A stretch of 64,000 nt of DNA from Chitinophaga tropicalis (GCF_009758205.1 NZ_WRXN01000008.1:124001-188000); one strand, 5' to 3'. Shown: positions 26,040-37,000, counted from the stretch's first letter. Translations and numbers: made by a program. The notes: generated from the sequence alone by a model not told the origin.

Positions 26040-27869
26040 TTAAGGGTGAATAATCAGGGTGGATGCTGTTTTTTGTGAATTGATCAATTCATGTGCTGCA
26101 GCTTTGATTTCTTCTACTGCCTTTGATGGGACCTTTATGCTTTTGGATAATATCTCTTCTGCTTTTTGCAATGCTTTGTCTTTCTGTCCGGCGGTATCGT
26201 ATAGCCTCATCAGCAGGTAAGCCGGGTAAAAGCGGCCGGGGACCATATTTTCTGCCTGCAGATAAGCTCTTTCGGCCGCCCTGTAATCTTTTTTTCCTTT
26301 ATAGGAGTCGCCCAGGGCGGTTTCGATGATGGTGTTATTCAGTTGCCGGCGGGCTTGTTCCAGTATGCTGATGGCTTCATCATATTTACCGGCCATGGAA
26401 AGTGCTTTACCGTATTGCATGAGGAAATCTCCATGATGTTTTAATACCGGGTAGGCTGCTTTATACTCTGCCATACATTCTTCATATAATCCATTCTCAT
26501 AACTGTTCCGGGCCAGCTTCCAGTTCCTGAAGCCCATAAGGAGGTGTGCGGACAGTAATACGCCGGATGCGGCGGCTACGAGGCAGGTCAGCAGGGCCGG
26601 TACTGCGACATTTGCATTTACCCGGTATACTGTATTCTTTTCTATATGCGCCAGTATAGCCAAAGTGGTTATCATGATGATCTTTATAGAAAGGATATAA
26701 GAGGGATAGGCAAAAAGCCCGAAAGTGAAACCGGCTAACAGTACAGATAAGCATAACTGTTTAATGAGGATATGCTGTTCTGCTACCATTATGCGTACCA
26801 GAGCTATAAACAAAGCGAGGAGCAGCAGCATGCCGGCAATGCCGTTTTCTACCAGGAAGTGAAGGGGCTCGCTGAATGCGTAACAGGTATTATCAGCCAG
26901 CTGAAATTGAGAGATATTGGCGGTTTCCCTGAACATGCCGGCCTGTGCGTCCATATAAAAACTGCCGAACCTGTCGAAGCCTACGCCTGCTAACGGATGT
27001 TGTTTAAAAATACCTAAAGATACCTGGTATATCAGCATCCTGCCATCTGCGGACTGTTTTTTATATCCGTATGCACCATACAGGGTTGCAGCTAAAAGTA
27101 TAAGCAGGCTAACACCTGCAAAGTATTTCCCAGGAACAGACATACATGCGATGCGGTTACGGATATTATACCTGTAAGCCAGGAGATACATCCCTCCCAC
27201 TGCAAATCCTATCCAGGCAGCGCGGGACCTCAGGGCGGGTAATATCACTGCAGCGCTTATTAACGCTGCTAATGAGATATATGAGAAAAGGGATTTCCTT
27301 TTACTGGTCAGTTCATTACTATACAGGTAGATCCCTGATGCCAGTATACCTGTTACCACCATGAAGCCTGCATAGGGACCGGGGTTAAAGAAGCTACCGG
27401 TAACGGGAAAGCTGCTGTGAAGAGAAGGGGCTATACCTGACAATTGCAGCAGGCCATGCAATCCCTGTATACCTCCTGCCAGGGCTATTGCCAGCAGCAG
27501 GTACGAAAGGTATTCGGTGGGGAAGGTCCTTATTAATATATAAAGAGCGGTAAGTGCTGTCAGCTCATACAACTGCATTGAGAAACCGGCATGGGGAGCT
27601 GATATAAAGCGGTTTAAGAGCAGGTAAATGAATAACAGCAGCAGACATGTATCTAATGCTGATAACCGTATATAAATATTATCGTTGCACAAAGTACGTA
27701 TGAGGCAAAGTCCTGTTGCTATTGCCAGCAGGAAGAGGGATGCGATGAGCTTTGTACTTTGCGTGGCATCAGCTAAGTATGGCATATATATAGTAGGAAC
27801 AATAGCTATCAGTATACAAACGACAATAAATGTCATGCCTGTAAACAAGCTAACAATACGAATCTTCAT
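26040..27869 (-). CDS. O-antigen ligase-like (Wzy_C) membrane protein with C-terminal TPR region
   Basis: 609 residues. About ten to twelve membrane segments fill residues 10-450. The periplasmic-loop signature QHPLAGVGFDRFGSFY is that of the Wzy_C / WaaL / PglL superfamily, which transfers polysaccharide or oligosaccharide from a lipid carrier to lipid A or protein. Residues about 465-600 form TPR-like helical hairpins (YEECMAEYKAAYPVL; YDEAISILEQARRQL). It is the first gene of the minus-strand operon, followed by the peptide gene after 101 bp. A link to peptide or protein glycosylation is possible but not shown; WaaL-type or polymerase roles remain open. Confidence 0.75.
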   Translation of the reverse strand: MKIRIVSLFTGMTFIVVCILIAIVPTIYMPYLADATQSTKLIASLFLLAIATGLCLIRTLCNDNIYIRLSALDTCLLLLFIYLLLNRFISAPHAGFSMQLYELTALTALYILIRTFPTEYLSYLLLAIALAGGIQGLHGLLQLSGIAPSLHSSFPVTGSFFNPGPYAGFMVVTGILASGIYLYSNELTSKRKSLFSYISLAALISAAVILPALRSRAAWIGFAVGGMYLLAYRYNIRNRIACMSVPGKYFAGVSLLILLAATLYGAYGYKKQSADGRMLIYQVSLGIFKQHPLAGVGFDRFGSFYMDAQAGMFRETANISQFQLADNTCYAFSEPLHFLVENGIAGMLLLLALFIALVRIMVAEQHILIKQLCLSVLLAGFTFGLFAYPSYILSIKIIMITTLAILAHIEKNTVYRVNANVAVPALLTCLVAAASGVLLSAHLLMGFRNWKLARNSYENGLYEECMAEYKAAYPVLKHHGDFLMQYGKALSMAGKYDEAISILEQARRQLNNTIIETALGDSYKGKKDYRAAERAYLQAENMVPGRFYPAYLLMRLYDTAGQKDKALQKAEEILSKSIKVPSKAVEEIKAAAHELINSQKTASTLIIHP

Positions 27870-28189
27870 CGGTGATCATGATTTAGGTGATCCTGATGTC
27901 CGGGTTATGAGCGTTGCAATAAAAAAGTAAACGATCCTGGCTTTGAGGATGGGTTACGACCAGATATTTTTTATTGTATTCAATGCATCTGGAACATGGG
28001 AGTGTAATGGATAATTAAGGTAATTTTTCATTGTGGATCTATTATTATTACAGGAAATTGTCAATCCCCGCACAAACAACTGGAACACTTGGAGCAATGG
28101 TATTTATTCCGGGTCAATTGAAATTAGGAAATAAATGTCACATGCACAAGATTAATGAAAATTATTTTTGGGAGGTATTGCTGAGTGAT
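27870..28189. other. Intergenic spacer upstream of the long minus-strand operon
   Basis: 320 bp between the end of the glutamine-rich protein gene and the start of the O-antigen-ligase-like gene. It must contain the operon promoter, but I see no full consensus pair and no convincing small gene or hairpin. Confidence 0.4.
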
Positions 28190-29023
28190 CTATGCATAAT
28201 ACCAATCACGGCCCTGTTCAATCCGGGCTCTCCACAGGTTTGTTGCGGGATCCCACCATGAGCTATAGTCGTGGGTCCAGTAATATCCGTTGTGGGTAAC
28301 GAGTCCTGTTTGATAGGTAGTTTGTTGCTGCGAGTTATTTAACTGCTGGTATGAGGGTTGAGGTTGCTGATAGGTAGTTTGTGGTTGCTGATGTGAGTTA
28401 TTTACCTGCTGGTATGAGGGATATGGTTGCTGATAGGTAGTTTGTGGTTGCTGATGTGAGCTATTTACCTGCTGGTATGAGGGATATGGTTGCTGATAGA
28501 TAGTTTGTGGTTGCTGATGTGAGTTATTTACCTGCTGGTATGAAGGTTGAGGTTGTGCCCCTCTCTGCTGAGTTCCCCGTTGCTGTGTTCCCCGGGGGGC
28601 CCTTGGCTCGACTATAAAACAGGAAGTAATACCACCAAGCCCCCAGACCAGTCTCACTGTCTGCCCTCCCCAGCTGTGGTCTACGGCAAAGGACCCGCCA
28701 TTGTTTATCCAATCCTCCTGATTAGTCAGGTTAAATAATTGCCTGGCAATGCCTCTGACAGCGTCAACGGTATTCACCTGAGGGAAATACCGGCTCCATA
28801 CATCCAGATGCCTGTCCAGGTGAACGTTATCTGCTTCAACATATGTCGTATTCTGAAAACCCGGGCCATGTCTCTGAATAATGTTACGGGCCAAATATCC
28901 ATTATTGTGCTTCAGTTGCAAGGGATCTGCAGCAGGTCTTGAAATGCCTGAAGCGTGTAATGCCTGAGCCGCTGAACGGCTTGAAACGGGGACTGGCTGT
29001 GAGGTTTTGCTGTAATGTTGCAT
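28190..29023 (-). CDS. Glutamine-rich tandem-repeat protein of unknown function
   Basis: 277 residues, no signal peptide. The N-terminus (residues 1-50) is low-complexity and ends in LARNIIQRHGPGFQ; short blocks of this kind precede the core in some cargo proteins of extracellular contractile injection systems (DUF4157-type), but the protease motif is absent, so this is only a hint. Residues 60-140 form a compact domain with several tryptophans. Residues about 148-240 are four 21-residue repeats (PSYQQVNNSHQQPQTTYQQP type), with a few polar changes. The C-terminus is aromatic and rich in tryptophan (GYYWTHDYSSWWDPATNLWR). It is a single gene between two divergent or unrelated units; no partner is evident. 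Confidence 0.55.
   Translation of the reverse strand: MQHYSKTSQPVPVSSRSAAQALHASGISRPAADPLQLKHNNGYLARNIIQRHGPGFQNTTYVEADNVHLDRHLDVWSRYFPQVNTVDAVRGIARQLFNLTNQEDWINNGGSFAVDHSWGGQTVRLVWGLGGITSCFIVEPRAPRGTQQRGTQQRGAQPQPSYQQVNNSHQQPQTIYQQPYPSYQQVNSSHQQPQTTYQQPYPSYQQVNNSHQQPQTTYQQPQPSYQQLNNSQQQTTYQTGLVTHNGYYWTHDYSSWWDPATNLWRARIEQGRDWYYA
28306..28553. repeat. 63-bp tandem repeat, about four units, inside the glutamine-rich protein gene
   Basis: Units at about 28306-28368, 28369-28431, 28432-28494 and 28495-28553 are direct repeats, the central two almost identical. Each encodes 21 residues, so unit gain or loss keeps the frame. The outer units are more divergent, consistent with expansion from the centre. 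Confidence 0.8.
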
Positions 29024-29267
29024 AGTTATGGAACAGAGGGTTATTGCAGTAAATTAAGCAAAGATTTCGTAAAAGTAAACAGTAATTACTCATGAGTAAT
29101 GCAACAGTTTTAAATTTTTTTTGATGTTGCACCTGGCAGGCTAAAAGAGCAATAATGGAATTTTTCCCTATTGCGTAAATGATTTTCCCGATCCGTTTGC
29201 AGTACTGTCGTTAATAGCCCCAATTTGCGCGCTGAAACTGTTTCTATCGATCAAATACTACCCATCC

Positions 29268-31688
29268 ATGCTTAATCGCTTTTTCCTTTTAATAACAGCG
29301 CTATTGAGCGCCAATATCCTGTACGCACAAAATGGAACCATTAAAGGCACCATCACAACGAGTGATGGAAAGCCTGCCGCTTATGTCACTATCAGAGTTC
29401 AGAACGCCCGTTGGGGAGATATCAGTAATGAGCAGGGTGAATACACAATCAAAAACGTGAAAGCAGGCACCTGGACCGTTATTGTAACCAACCTGGTATC
29501 TACTGCTGAGGAAAAACAGGTGACAGTCGTAGCCGGACAGACAAGCAAAGTTGATTTTGAGCTAAAAGAAAACGCCGCACAGCTCCAGGAGGTGACTATC
29601 TCTTCCAGGAATGTTAACAAAGAAGATAAGTTCACGGCTAAGATGCCACTGGAAAACCTGGAAAATCCGCAGGTATATAATACCGTGTCTGCCGATCTCA
29701 TGAAGCAACAGGTTATTTCAAACTATGACGATGCTTTCCGTAACGTGCCAGGCATTACCAGGACATGGGAATCGACCGGCAGGGCCAATGATGGCGGCGC
29801 TTATTTTGCGCTGAGAGGATTTGATGCCCAACCTATCCTGATAAACGGGTTGCCTGGTATTACCAGCGGTAACCTGGACCCGTCCAATATAGAAGAGATA
29901 CAGGTTATCAAAGGGCCCTCCGGTACTCTTTTTGGTGGCAGTGTATACAGTTACGGCGGGATGATCAATACCATCACTAAAAAGCCTTATTATACCTTTG
30001 GCGGCGAAGTGGCTTATAATACAGGCAGCTGGGACCTGCACAGGGTAACAATAGATGTGAATACGCCGCTGAGCAAAAAGAAAAAGATAGCGCTCCGCTT
30101 AAACAGCGCCTTCCATTCTGAAAACACTTTCCAGGATGCGGGTTTCAAAAAATCTTTCTTTGTAGCTCCTTCTCTGGCCTATGAGGTGAATGACCGCCTG
30201 TCCTTCAGCGTTATGGCGGAAATACTGGAAGAAAAAAGGGCTGTACCTCCTGTTTTCTTTAATAGTGACAGGGCAGCACCGCTGGATTTTAAGACACTCG
30301 GAGAGTTGAACCTGAACAACAACCTGTCATTCACCAGCAACGATCTTACGATCAAAAACCCGCGTTTTAATCTGCAGGCCCAGATGTTGTATAAGCTTTC
30401 TTCCAGCTGGACTTCACAGACGGTAGTATCTGCAGGGAGGGTTAAAACCGACGGTATCTATACCTATATATGGGACGTTACGCCGGGAGATAAATGGTTC
30501 AACCAGAATTTTCAATATCAGCATCAGAGGACACGGTCGCTCGATATCCAGCAGAACTTCAATGGTGATTTCAAGATCGGTAAGCTGAGGAACCGCTTAT
30601 TGGCAGGCCTGGATTATTACCACCGCCAGGTTGTTGAAAACAGTTCCGGATCGGGTTATGGACGGAATATAACGCCACAGGGTGAAATAGGTTATTTTGA
30701 TCCGGAAACCGGCGATCCGCAGGCTCCGGTATACCTGACAATGGCATCTGTGAAAAGTTTCCTGGCTCCGCTGGATAGCTCAAGAAGTGATCTTTCCAAC
30801 AGTTATTACAGTGCCTATTTTTCAGATGTACTCAACATCACTTCTGCCCTGATGGCTATGGTGAGCGTACGCGCAGACTATTTTGATTCAAAGGGCCAGA
30901 AAGGTGATCCGTCTGATGATTATGACCAGTTTACGGTATCTCCGAAATTCGGCATCGTTTATCAGCCTATTCCTAATAAGCTGTCATTGTTCGCCAACTA
31001 TATGAATGCGTTCATTAACGTAGCGCCAAGGCAGATAAGTGATGTTGATGGCAGTAACGCCCGTGTAAAATCATTCAAACCTGAACACGCTAACCAGTTT
31101 GAATACGGCGTTAAAGCTGTATTACTTGATGGGAAACTAGCCGGTACGCTTTCCCTTTATAATATCAAGGTTACTGACAGGGTAATGCCCGATCCGGCCA
31201 ACCCGCTTTATGATTATCTGCAGGGCGGGAAGGTACGTAGCACCGGATTGGAGTTCGATGTAAATGCCGCCCCTGTACATGGGTTGAATATTATTGCAGG
31301 ATATAGCTATAATCATATCAGAAATCTTGCCGGCTATCAGAATGATTTTTACGGACAGCCAGGCAGAAATCCCGGCGGACAAGGGCCGCAACACCTCGCT
31401 AATCTCTGGGTTACGTATAAATTCAGCACCGGTATACTGAAAAACTTTGGTATAGGTGCAGGCGGTAATTATGCAGGTGATTACAAGGTGATCGATAACA
31501 GTGCTACCGGAGTGTTTATACTTCCGTCTTATACATTACTGAACAGCAGTGTATTTTACAATGCCAGGAAATTCAGGGTGTCTTTTGCTGTTAATAATAT
31601 TACTGACAAGGTTTATTATACGGGTTACTGGTCTGTTAATCCGCAGAAGCCGAGAAATTTTGCGGCGAGTGTAGCATATAAGTTCTGA
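29268..31688 (+). CDS. TonB-dependent siderophore-type receptor
   Basis: 806 residues. The signal peptide ends near residue 20 (ANILYAQ). Residues 24-105 form a carboxypeptidase-regulatory-like domain (GTIKGTITTSDGKPAAYVTI). The plug follows at about 120-250 (FRNVPGITRTWESTG; NLDPSNIEEIQVIKGPSG; FGGSVYSYGGMINTITKKP), and the barrel fills the rest, ending in aromatic KPRNFAASVAYKF. The layout is that of FecA/FhuE-like uptake receptors for iron siderophores or related metal complexes. The ligand is not visible. There is no STN domain, so it should not signal through a FecR. It is monocistronic, with a strong terminator 22 bp after the stop, facing the FecR gene. Confidence 0.85.
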   Translation: MLNRFFLLITALLSANILYAQNGTIKGTITTSDGKPAAYVTIRVQNARWGDISNEQGEYTIKNVKAGTWTVIVTNLVSTAEEKQVTVVAGQTSKVDFELKENAAQLQEVTISSRNVNKEDKFTAKMPLENLENPQVYNTVSADLMKQQVISNYDDAFRNVPGITRTWESTGRANDGGAYFALRGFDAQPILINGLPGITSGNLDPSNIEEIQVIKGPSGTLFGGSVYSYGGMINTITKKPYYTFGGEVAYNTGSWDLHRVTIDVNTPLSKKKKIALRLNSAFHSENTFQDAGFKKSFFVAPSLAYEVNDRLSFSVMAEILEEKRAVPPVFFNSDRAAPLDFKTLGELNLNNNLSFTSNDLTIKNPRFNLQAQMLYKLSSSWTSQTVVSAGRVKTDGIYTYIWDVTPGDKWFNQNFQYQHQRTRSLDIQQNFNGDFKIGKLRNRLLAGLDYYHRQVVENSSGSGYGRNITPQGEIGYFDPETGDPQAPVYLTMASVKSFLAPLDSSRSDLSNSYYSAYFSDVLNITSALMAMVSVRADYFDSKGQKGDPSDDYDQFTVSPKFGIVYQPIPNKLSLFANYMNAFINVAPRQISDVDGSNARVKSFKPEHANQFEYGVKAVLLDGKLAGTLSLYNIKVTDRVMPDPANPLYDYLQGGKVRSTGLEFDVNAAPVHGLNIIAGYSYNHIRNLAGYQNDFYGQPGRNPGGQGPQHLANLWVTYKFSTGILKNFGIGAGGNYAGDYKVIDNSATGVFILPSYTLLNSSVFYNARKFRVSFAVNNITDKVYYTGYWSVNPQKPRNFAASVAYKF

Positions 31689-31710
31689 TACTTTCAAAAT
31701 AATAGCCAGG

Positions 31711-31739
31711 AAAGCCGGTAAATAATTACCGGCTTTTTT
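31711..31739. terminator. Two-way intrinsic terminator
   Basis: An 11-bp stem (AAAGCCGGTAA with its complement) and a T6 tract serve the receptor gene; the A-run on the left would serve the convergent FecR gene ending at 31834. Confidence 0.8.
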
Positions 31740-31833
31740 CAACCTAGCTAAATAGGTTAACAAAAGGGCTTTGTTAGAAAATAACTTATAGTTATTCTGA
31801 GGTTCAGGTTTTCAGGGATATTTAATAACCAAC

Positions 31834-33099
31834 CTATTTTAAATAGTAAGCTCCGTTGTTGTAATAATATGTCAGGTCAGGGTACATATTTATGCAGCGT
31901 TGCAGGAATTCTTCGGGAGGTTCCCGCCTGTCCATAGCTAATGTCAGGTAGTTCCTTTGTCCGGACGGGGAAATATTTAATTTTACGCCGTAGCATTTCA
32001 GGAATGTTTTTTCGATATCAGTACCTGAAGGATTGCTCAGGGTACTGACGGGTTCTATCCATGAAATTGTATTGCCGGCATTAAATGCTTTCACTTCCAT
32101 CTTCTTATTAATGCAGATTGCCTGATAGCGGGGTCTGAGAGTAATAGTATTATCTCCGTTTGTTACCTGTACACTGCCTGATACCAGTGAAGTGACTGAT
32201 TCCTTTTCGTTTCCTTTTATATTAAGCTCTGTCCCTAAAACATTTACTGTACTGTTGGGTAAATGAATAATAACAGGCCTTTCTGCATTCTTTTTTATAT
32301 TGATATAAGCTTCCCCGATAAGAAAAAACTCTGACCGGCTCTTCTCTCCTTCCGCCAGCAGGGTAAACCTGGAATGGGCATTCAAAAGAACAGAGCTGCC
32401 ATCATCAAAATTCACACTACATTCTCTTCCGGAAGGTACATGTATAGTAGCACCGGAAAGCTGATATACTTTTTTATGACCCATTAAATTTTTCCCTGTA
32501 AGGTCTTCGTTCTGTTCTTTCATAGCGGGCATTGAGATAGTCTTTTCCGGAAACGGGTTCATTACATGAATAAGAAGTAATCTACTTTCTCCGGAGCTTC
32601 CATTGTATTCTCTCCTGGCCAGTACGGGGATACTAACCTTTGTCAGGGTAGGACTTTTACTACTATCTACGACCCATCCATCTTTGTCCAGGGTAATTGT
32701 CCGTCCATGCAGCTGTAACGTATCCCTGCCTGTAGTGATAAGTATATCGCGTCCTTCTGCCAGTGAGATTTCCGGTTTGTTCTTTCCAGCTTTCTGAAAC
32801 CAGAAGAATGTTGCAATTCCAAGTAAACAGGCGGCTGCGGTTGTCACTATAGTTACAACTTTAGGTATTCTTTTCACTTTATTGCTATCCGGGCTGGCAG
32901 CTGCCAGAATTTTTATTCTTTCAATAGCCAAATCCTCCAGCTTTTCTTTATCCCATACCTTATGCAGGTATTCTGATAAATCTTTAGCCTCCGGGAGTTC
33001 CTCCAGCAAAAGGTCCAGATGATACTTTTCCTCAGGAGTGATTGTCCCTTCTATTTCGGCTATAATGAGAGATCGTATGTATAGTGCAATGTTGTTCAT
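31834..33099 (-). CDS. FecR-family anti-sigma / sigma regulator
   Basis: 421 residues from the chosen ATG. The cytoplasmic N-terminus is helical (EGTITPEEKYHLDLLLEE), one membrane segment lies at about 80-100 (VTIVTTAAACLLGIATFFW), and the periplasmic FecR domain follows at about 210-310 (IHVPSGRECSVNFDDGSSV, LNAHSRFTL, VLGTELNIKG). The last 100 residues match the DUF4974/secretin-N-like end common in Bacteroidota FecR proteins (SGTDIEKTFLKCYGVKLNI). It should receive a signal from the STN domain of the SusC-like receptor and control the sigma factor encoded eight bases beyond the gene pair junction region. The frame extends to 33132, but the start MNNIALYIRSLIIAE fits the family better. Confidence 0.85.
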   Translation of the reverse strand: MNNIALYIRSLIIAEIEGTITPEEKYHLDLLLEELPEAKDLSEYLHKVWDKEKLEDLAIERIKILAAASPDSNKVKRIPKVVTIVTTAAACLLGIATFFWFQKAGKNKPEISLAEGRDILITTGRDTLQLHGRTITLDKDGWVVDSSKSPTLTKVSIPVLARREYNGSSGESRLLLIHVMNPFPEKTISMPAMKEQNEDLTGKNLMGHKKVYQLSGATIHVPSGRECSVNFDDGSSVLLNAHSRFTLLAEGEKSRSEFFLIGEAYINIKKNAERPVIIHLPNSTVNVLGTELNIKGNEKESVTSLVSGSVQVTNGDNTITLRPRYQAICINKKMEVKAFNAGNTISWIEPVSTLSNPSGTDIEKTFLKCYGVKLNISPSGQRNYLTLAMDRREPPEEFLQRCINMYPDLTYYYNNGAYYLK

Positions 33100-33139
33100 G
33101 TTCCTACTATTATTAGACACAACTAAAATCAAAAAGAGA

Positions 33140-33706
33140 TTACAGGAATAAGAAAAAAAACTGTTTAAATTTATTCTGCAGTTCCTTTACTGCGTCACGT
33201 ACCTGTATTTTCAGGGTATTAACTGATGTTCCCGTAATTTCAGCGGCCTCTTTATATTTTAATCCTCTGATTAATATGAGCTGAACGGCCTTCTTTCTTT
33301 TGGGAGATAATTCTTCTATCGCTTTTCCAAGACGCGTTACAAGCTCTTTTTCTTCAATACAAACAGGATCTGTTGTCTGCAGTGACTCTTCACTATATGC
33401 CTGGTTTCTTTCGCTATAACTTTTATTCCCGCGTATATAATTCAGATATTCGTTACGGGTTATTCTGTGTAAATAGCCGTCCAATCTATCCTTAATATTT
33501 ACGGATTCCCCATTTGACAATTTCTGATGAATCCTGGCAAACAGATTCTGTGTTATATCCTGTGCACTTGATCGATCCCCTGTAAACTGAAGGGCCCAAT
33601 TGAAAATACGGGGCATATATTTCCGGTAGAACAGGCCGGTTACATGTGGATTTCCATCTTTAAGACCCTGGACTATTTGTGCATCTTCCTGTAATTCTTT
33701 TTCCAT
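33140..33706 (-). CDS. ECF RNA polymerase sigma-70 factor
   Basis: 188 residues. Region 2 is about residues 25-95 (LFYRKYMPRIFNWALQF, then DITQNLFARI), and region 4 about 128-180 (LSPKRKKAVQLILIRGL, YKEAAEITGTSVNTLKIQV), typical of FecI-like Bacteroidota sigma factors. It is expressed together with the FecR gene and transcribed divergently from susC. It probably switches on the SusC/SusD genes when the receptor binds its ligand. No autoregulatory site is resolvable in the 340-bp spacer. Confidence 0.9.
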   Translation of the reverse strand: MEKELQEDAQIVQGLKDGNPHVTGLFYRKYMPRIFNWALQFTGDRSSAQDITQNLFARIHQKLSNGESVNIKDRLDGYLHRITRNEYLNYIRGNKSYSERNQAYSEESLQTTDPVCIEEKELVTRLGKAIEELSPKRKKAVQLILIRGLKYKEAAEITGTSVNTLKIQVRDAVKELQNKFKQFFFLFL

Positions 33707-34046
33707 GGTTGATTTGGTGATTTAATAAGAGGAACTACATGATCCGTATGCCTGATCATGACCAGATTGTTTGGTGAGTACTATAATGGTTTGGGGCAAG
33801 TTATTTGAGGGGAAAGGATGCAAATTAATCACTGAGATATCGATAAAAAAATTTCCGCATCGATTTTTTACAACTTTTTTGACATTTCCATTGCAAGCTC
33901 AATATCAATAAGCATTTGAGAAAAATGAACATTCTAATGTAAGAACAACAGGTTATAAAAAAAATAAAGTACCCATAACCCATTTTGACATTCTGGTGTG
34001 TCTTATATATTGATTTAACACCAAAACCTAAATCTTTACAAACAAT
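33707..34046. other. Divergent spacer between sigma factor and SusC-like genes
   Basis: 340 bp, AT-rich. It should hold the sigma-dependent promoter of the SusC-like gene and the promoter of the sigma gene. There are TTTTGAC and TATATATTG-like stretches near 33984-34013, but neither matches the full consensus. No small gene or strong hairpin is seen. Confidence 0.4.
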
Positions 34047-37000
34047 ATGCGGCTTTCCAAGAGGTATGTCAGCACATTTTATCCCTTGCTGTTACTCTGT
34101 TTTCTTTCGTCCAATACCTTATCTGCACAGGATGTTTTGTCCCTGGATAGGATCTTTGTAACCTTATCAGCTAAAGATGAAACGTTGCCAGTCATTTTCG
34201 GAGAAATTTCACAGCAGACAAAAATATATCTGAATGCTGCAGGAGATGTACCTGCGGTCAATGAGCGGTTCTCTATTAATGTGAAGCACAAGCCACTTCA
34301 AGATGTATTAAAGACCCTGCTGAAAGATAAAGGCTGTACATGGTCATTAAAGAAAAACATGGTCACTATTACTTTTACCCATAAGAACTCGCCTCCGGAG
34401 CCTGTTAAAAAGGCCAATCCGGACGCTATTGCGACAAAACCCAAAGGGATAGCAGCTATAAAGGGTATTGTAACAGACAACGAGGGCAAACCCTTAGAGC
34501 GCGCTACAATTAAAGTAAAGGGTACCAGAAAAGGGTATTTCACGAATGAGGCCGGGCTATTTTTCCTGGGAACTGCAGATCTCAACCGTACTCTTGAAAT
34601 AAGTTTTACGGGTTATGAAGCGAAACAATACCGGGTTAGCTCTCCTGACAGTATCCGGATAGTGCTTACACCGCATCCCCAATATCTGACTGAGCAATTA
34701 GCAACGGGCTATGGCACAACTTCGATGCTTCTGAATACAGGGAACATTATGTCTGTTTCTGCCAGGGAAATAGCATTATACCCAGTAAGTAATCCAATTA
34801 TACCTCTTCAGGGCCGTATACCGGGTCTTCTTATATCACAGAGCAGCGGGCTACCCGGTGCGTCCCTGAAGCTCAGGATAAGAGGACAAAACTCCTTCCT
34901 TAGCGGGGGTAATCCACTATTTGTTGTTGATGGGGTGCCCTTACCTTTCGGTAATCAGCATGTGAATCAGCTTACTTCGATCATAACACTGACCATGGAT
35001 GCCGGTGTAAGTCCATTAACCAGCCTTAATCCTGCTGATATTGAGAATATAGAAGTATTGAAAGATGCTGACGCAACTGCTATTTATGGTAGCCGGGGTG
35101 CTAATGGCGTTATTTTCATTACAACAAAGAAAGGGCAGGCGGGAAAAGCGACAGTAAGTGCTGATATTACGACAGGTGTTGACCATGTTGCTTTCAGTCC
35201 CAGATTGATGAATACGGCTCAATATCTGGAAATGAGAAATGAAGCTTTTAAGAATGACAATATTGTTCCCGATCATTTGCCTGGTACAAACAGCTATGCC
35301 CCGGACCTGAAAGTATGGGATACCACGCGATATACGAACTGGCCGAAACTGCTGACAGGAGGAAATGCGGCTTTTACAAGTGCCAATATTACGGTATCCG
35401 GAGGTAGTGCTACGACACAGTTGCTATTTGGGGGCAGCTATTACAGGCAATCGTCTGTATTCCCTGTAAATATGCCTTACGTGAAAGGAGCTCTCAGCTT
35501 TTCGCTTAACCACAGATCTGCCGATAACAAGTTCAAGCTTGGTATGTACGGCAATTACTCCAGAGATAAAAATCAACTTTATAATGCCTCATTAGCAGCT
35601 ATGTATCTGCCCCCTAACGCTCCATCGCTATATGATGGCGACGGGCAGTTAAACTGGTCTGAAGGAGATGAACCCTTCCAGAACCCGATGGCTGATTATC
35701 TGAAAACATATAAGATCACTAAAGAGAACTATCTGGCAAACATGCACCTTTCCTATGCGTTGTTGCCCAATCTTTCATTCAGGGCCGGACTGGGATACAG
35801 TGTTATGCTGACCAATGAGCATTCAACAGTTCCTAAAGCGGCTCAGAATCCCTTCCTTTATGATGTGAGGAGCGGCATTGCTTCTTTCGGTAACAATAAT
35901 TCCAGAAGTTACATTGCAGAGCCACAGGTAGAGTATTCCCTAAAGCTTGGCAAAGGGAATATAAAGATGATGACCGGAGCATCTTATCAATATGCCAGTA
36001 CGACCAATGCTGTTATTGAAGGGCAGGGATATACCAATGATGCCTTACTGAATTCCCTGGATGGAGCGGCATCTATTTCCAATAAGACCACCAACGTAAG
36101 CGAATACAGGTATGGCGCGCTCTTCAGCAGGATCTCTTACAACCTGCTGAACAAATATGTAGTCAATCTTACAGGACGGATGGATGGAAGCAGTAAGTTC
36201 AGCCCGGAAAACCGTCTTGGTCATTTTGGTGCTATCGGTGCTGCCTGGATATTCTCGGAGGAGCAGCTTGTTCAGAATTCCATGCCTTTCATCAGTTTTG
36301 GTAAGTTACGGGCAAGCTACGGTGTAACCGGTAATGACCAGATAGCTGATTACAAATACCTGGATACGTGGTCTGCCAGATTATTAAATCCGTACCAGAA
36401 CACTACTACCCTTTCTCCTGACGCGCTTTATAATCCACGTTATAACTGGGAGAAAAATAGGAAGCTGGAAGCAGCAGTTGAGCTAGGGCTTTTTAATGGA
36501 CGTTTACTGGGATCATTCTCTTATTATCTTAACAGGAGCAGCAATCAGCTAATTCAATATCCTTTACCTGCCCAAACAGGTTTCAACAATATTCTGAAGA
36601 ACTTCAATTCTCTGATAGAGAACAAAGGGCTGGAGGTAACATTAAGCGGAGATATCATTAAAACTGATGATCTGAAGCTGAATGTGAGCGTCAATCTGAC
36701 AGTACCGAAAAATAAGTTGCTGCGTTTTGATCAACTTGCTAAATCTTCCTACAACGGGATATTTGTTGTTCGTGAACCTGTAAATGTGCTGAATAAATTG
36801 AGATCGTCCGGGGTTAACCCTGAAACGGGTCTCTTCCGGTTAAAAGATGTAAATGAAGATTCAGTTTATACCAGGGAGGATTGTGAAGTAATAGGCAGTC
36901 TTGATCCTGACTTTTATGGAGGGCTTCATGTCAACTTCCAGTATAAGAGTCTTTCAATAGAGTTATTGGGTGATTTCAGGAAACAAATGGCGCCCAATTA

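Noticed and set aside
28031..28261. Plus-strand ORF of 76 codons
   Set aside because: Runs into the 3' end of the glutamine-rich gene on the other strand and has no similarity or signal.
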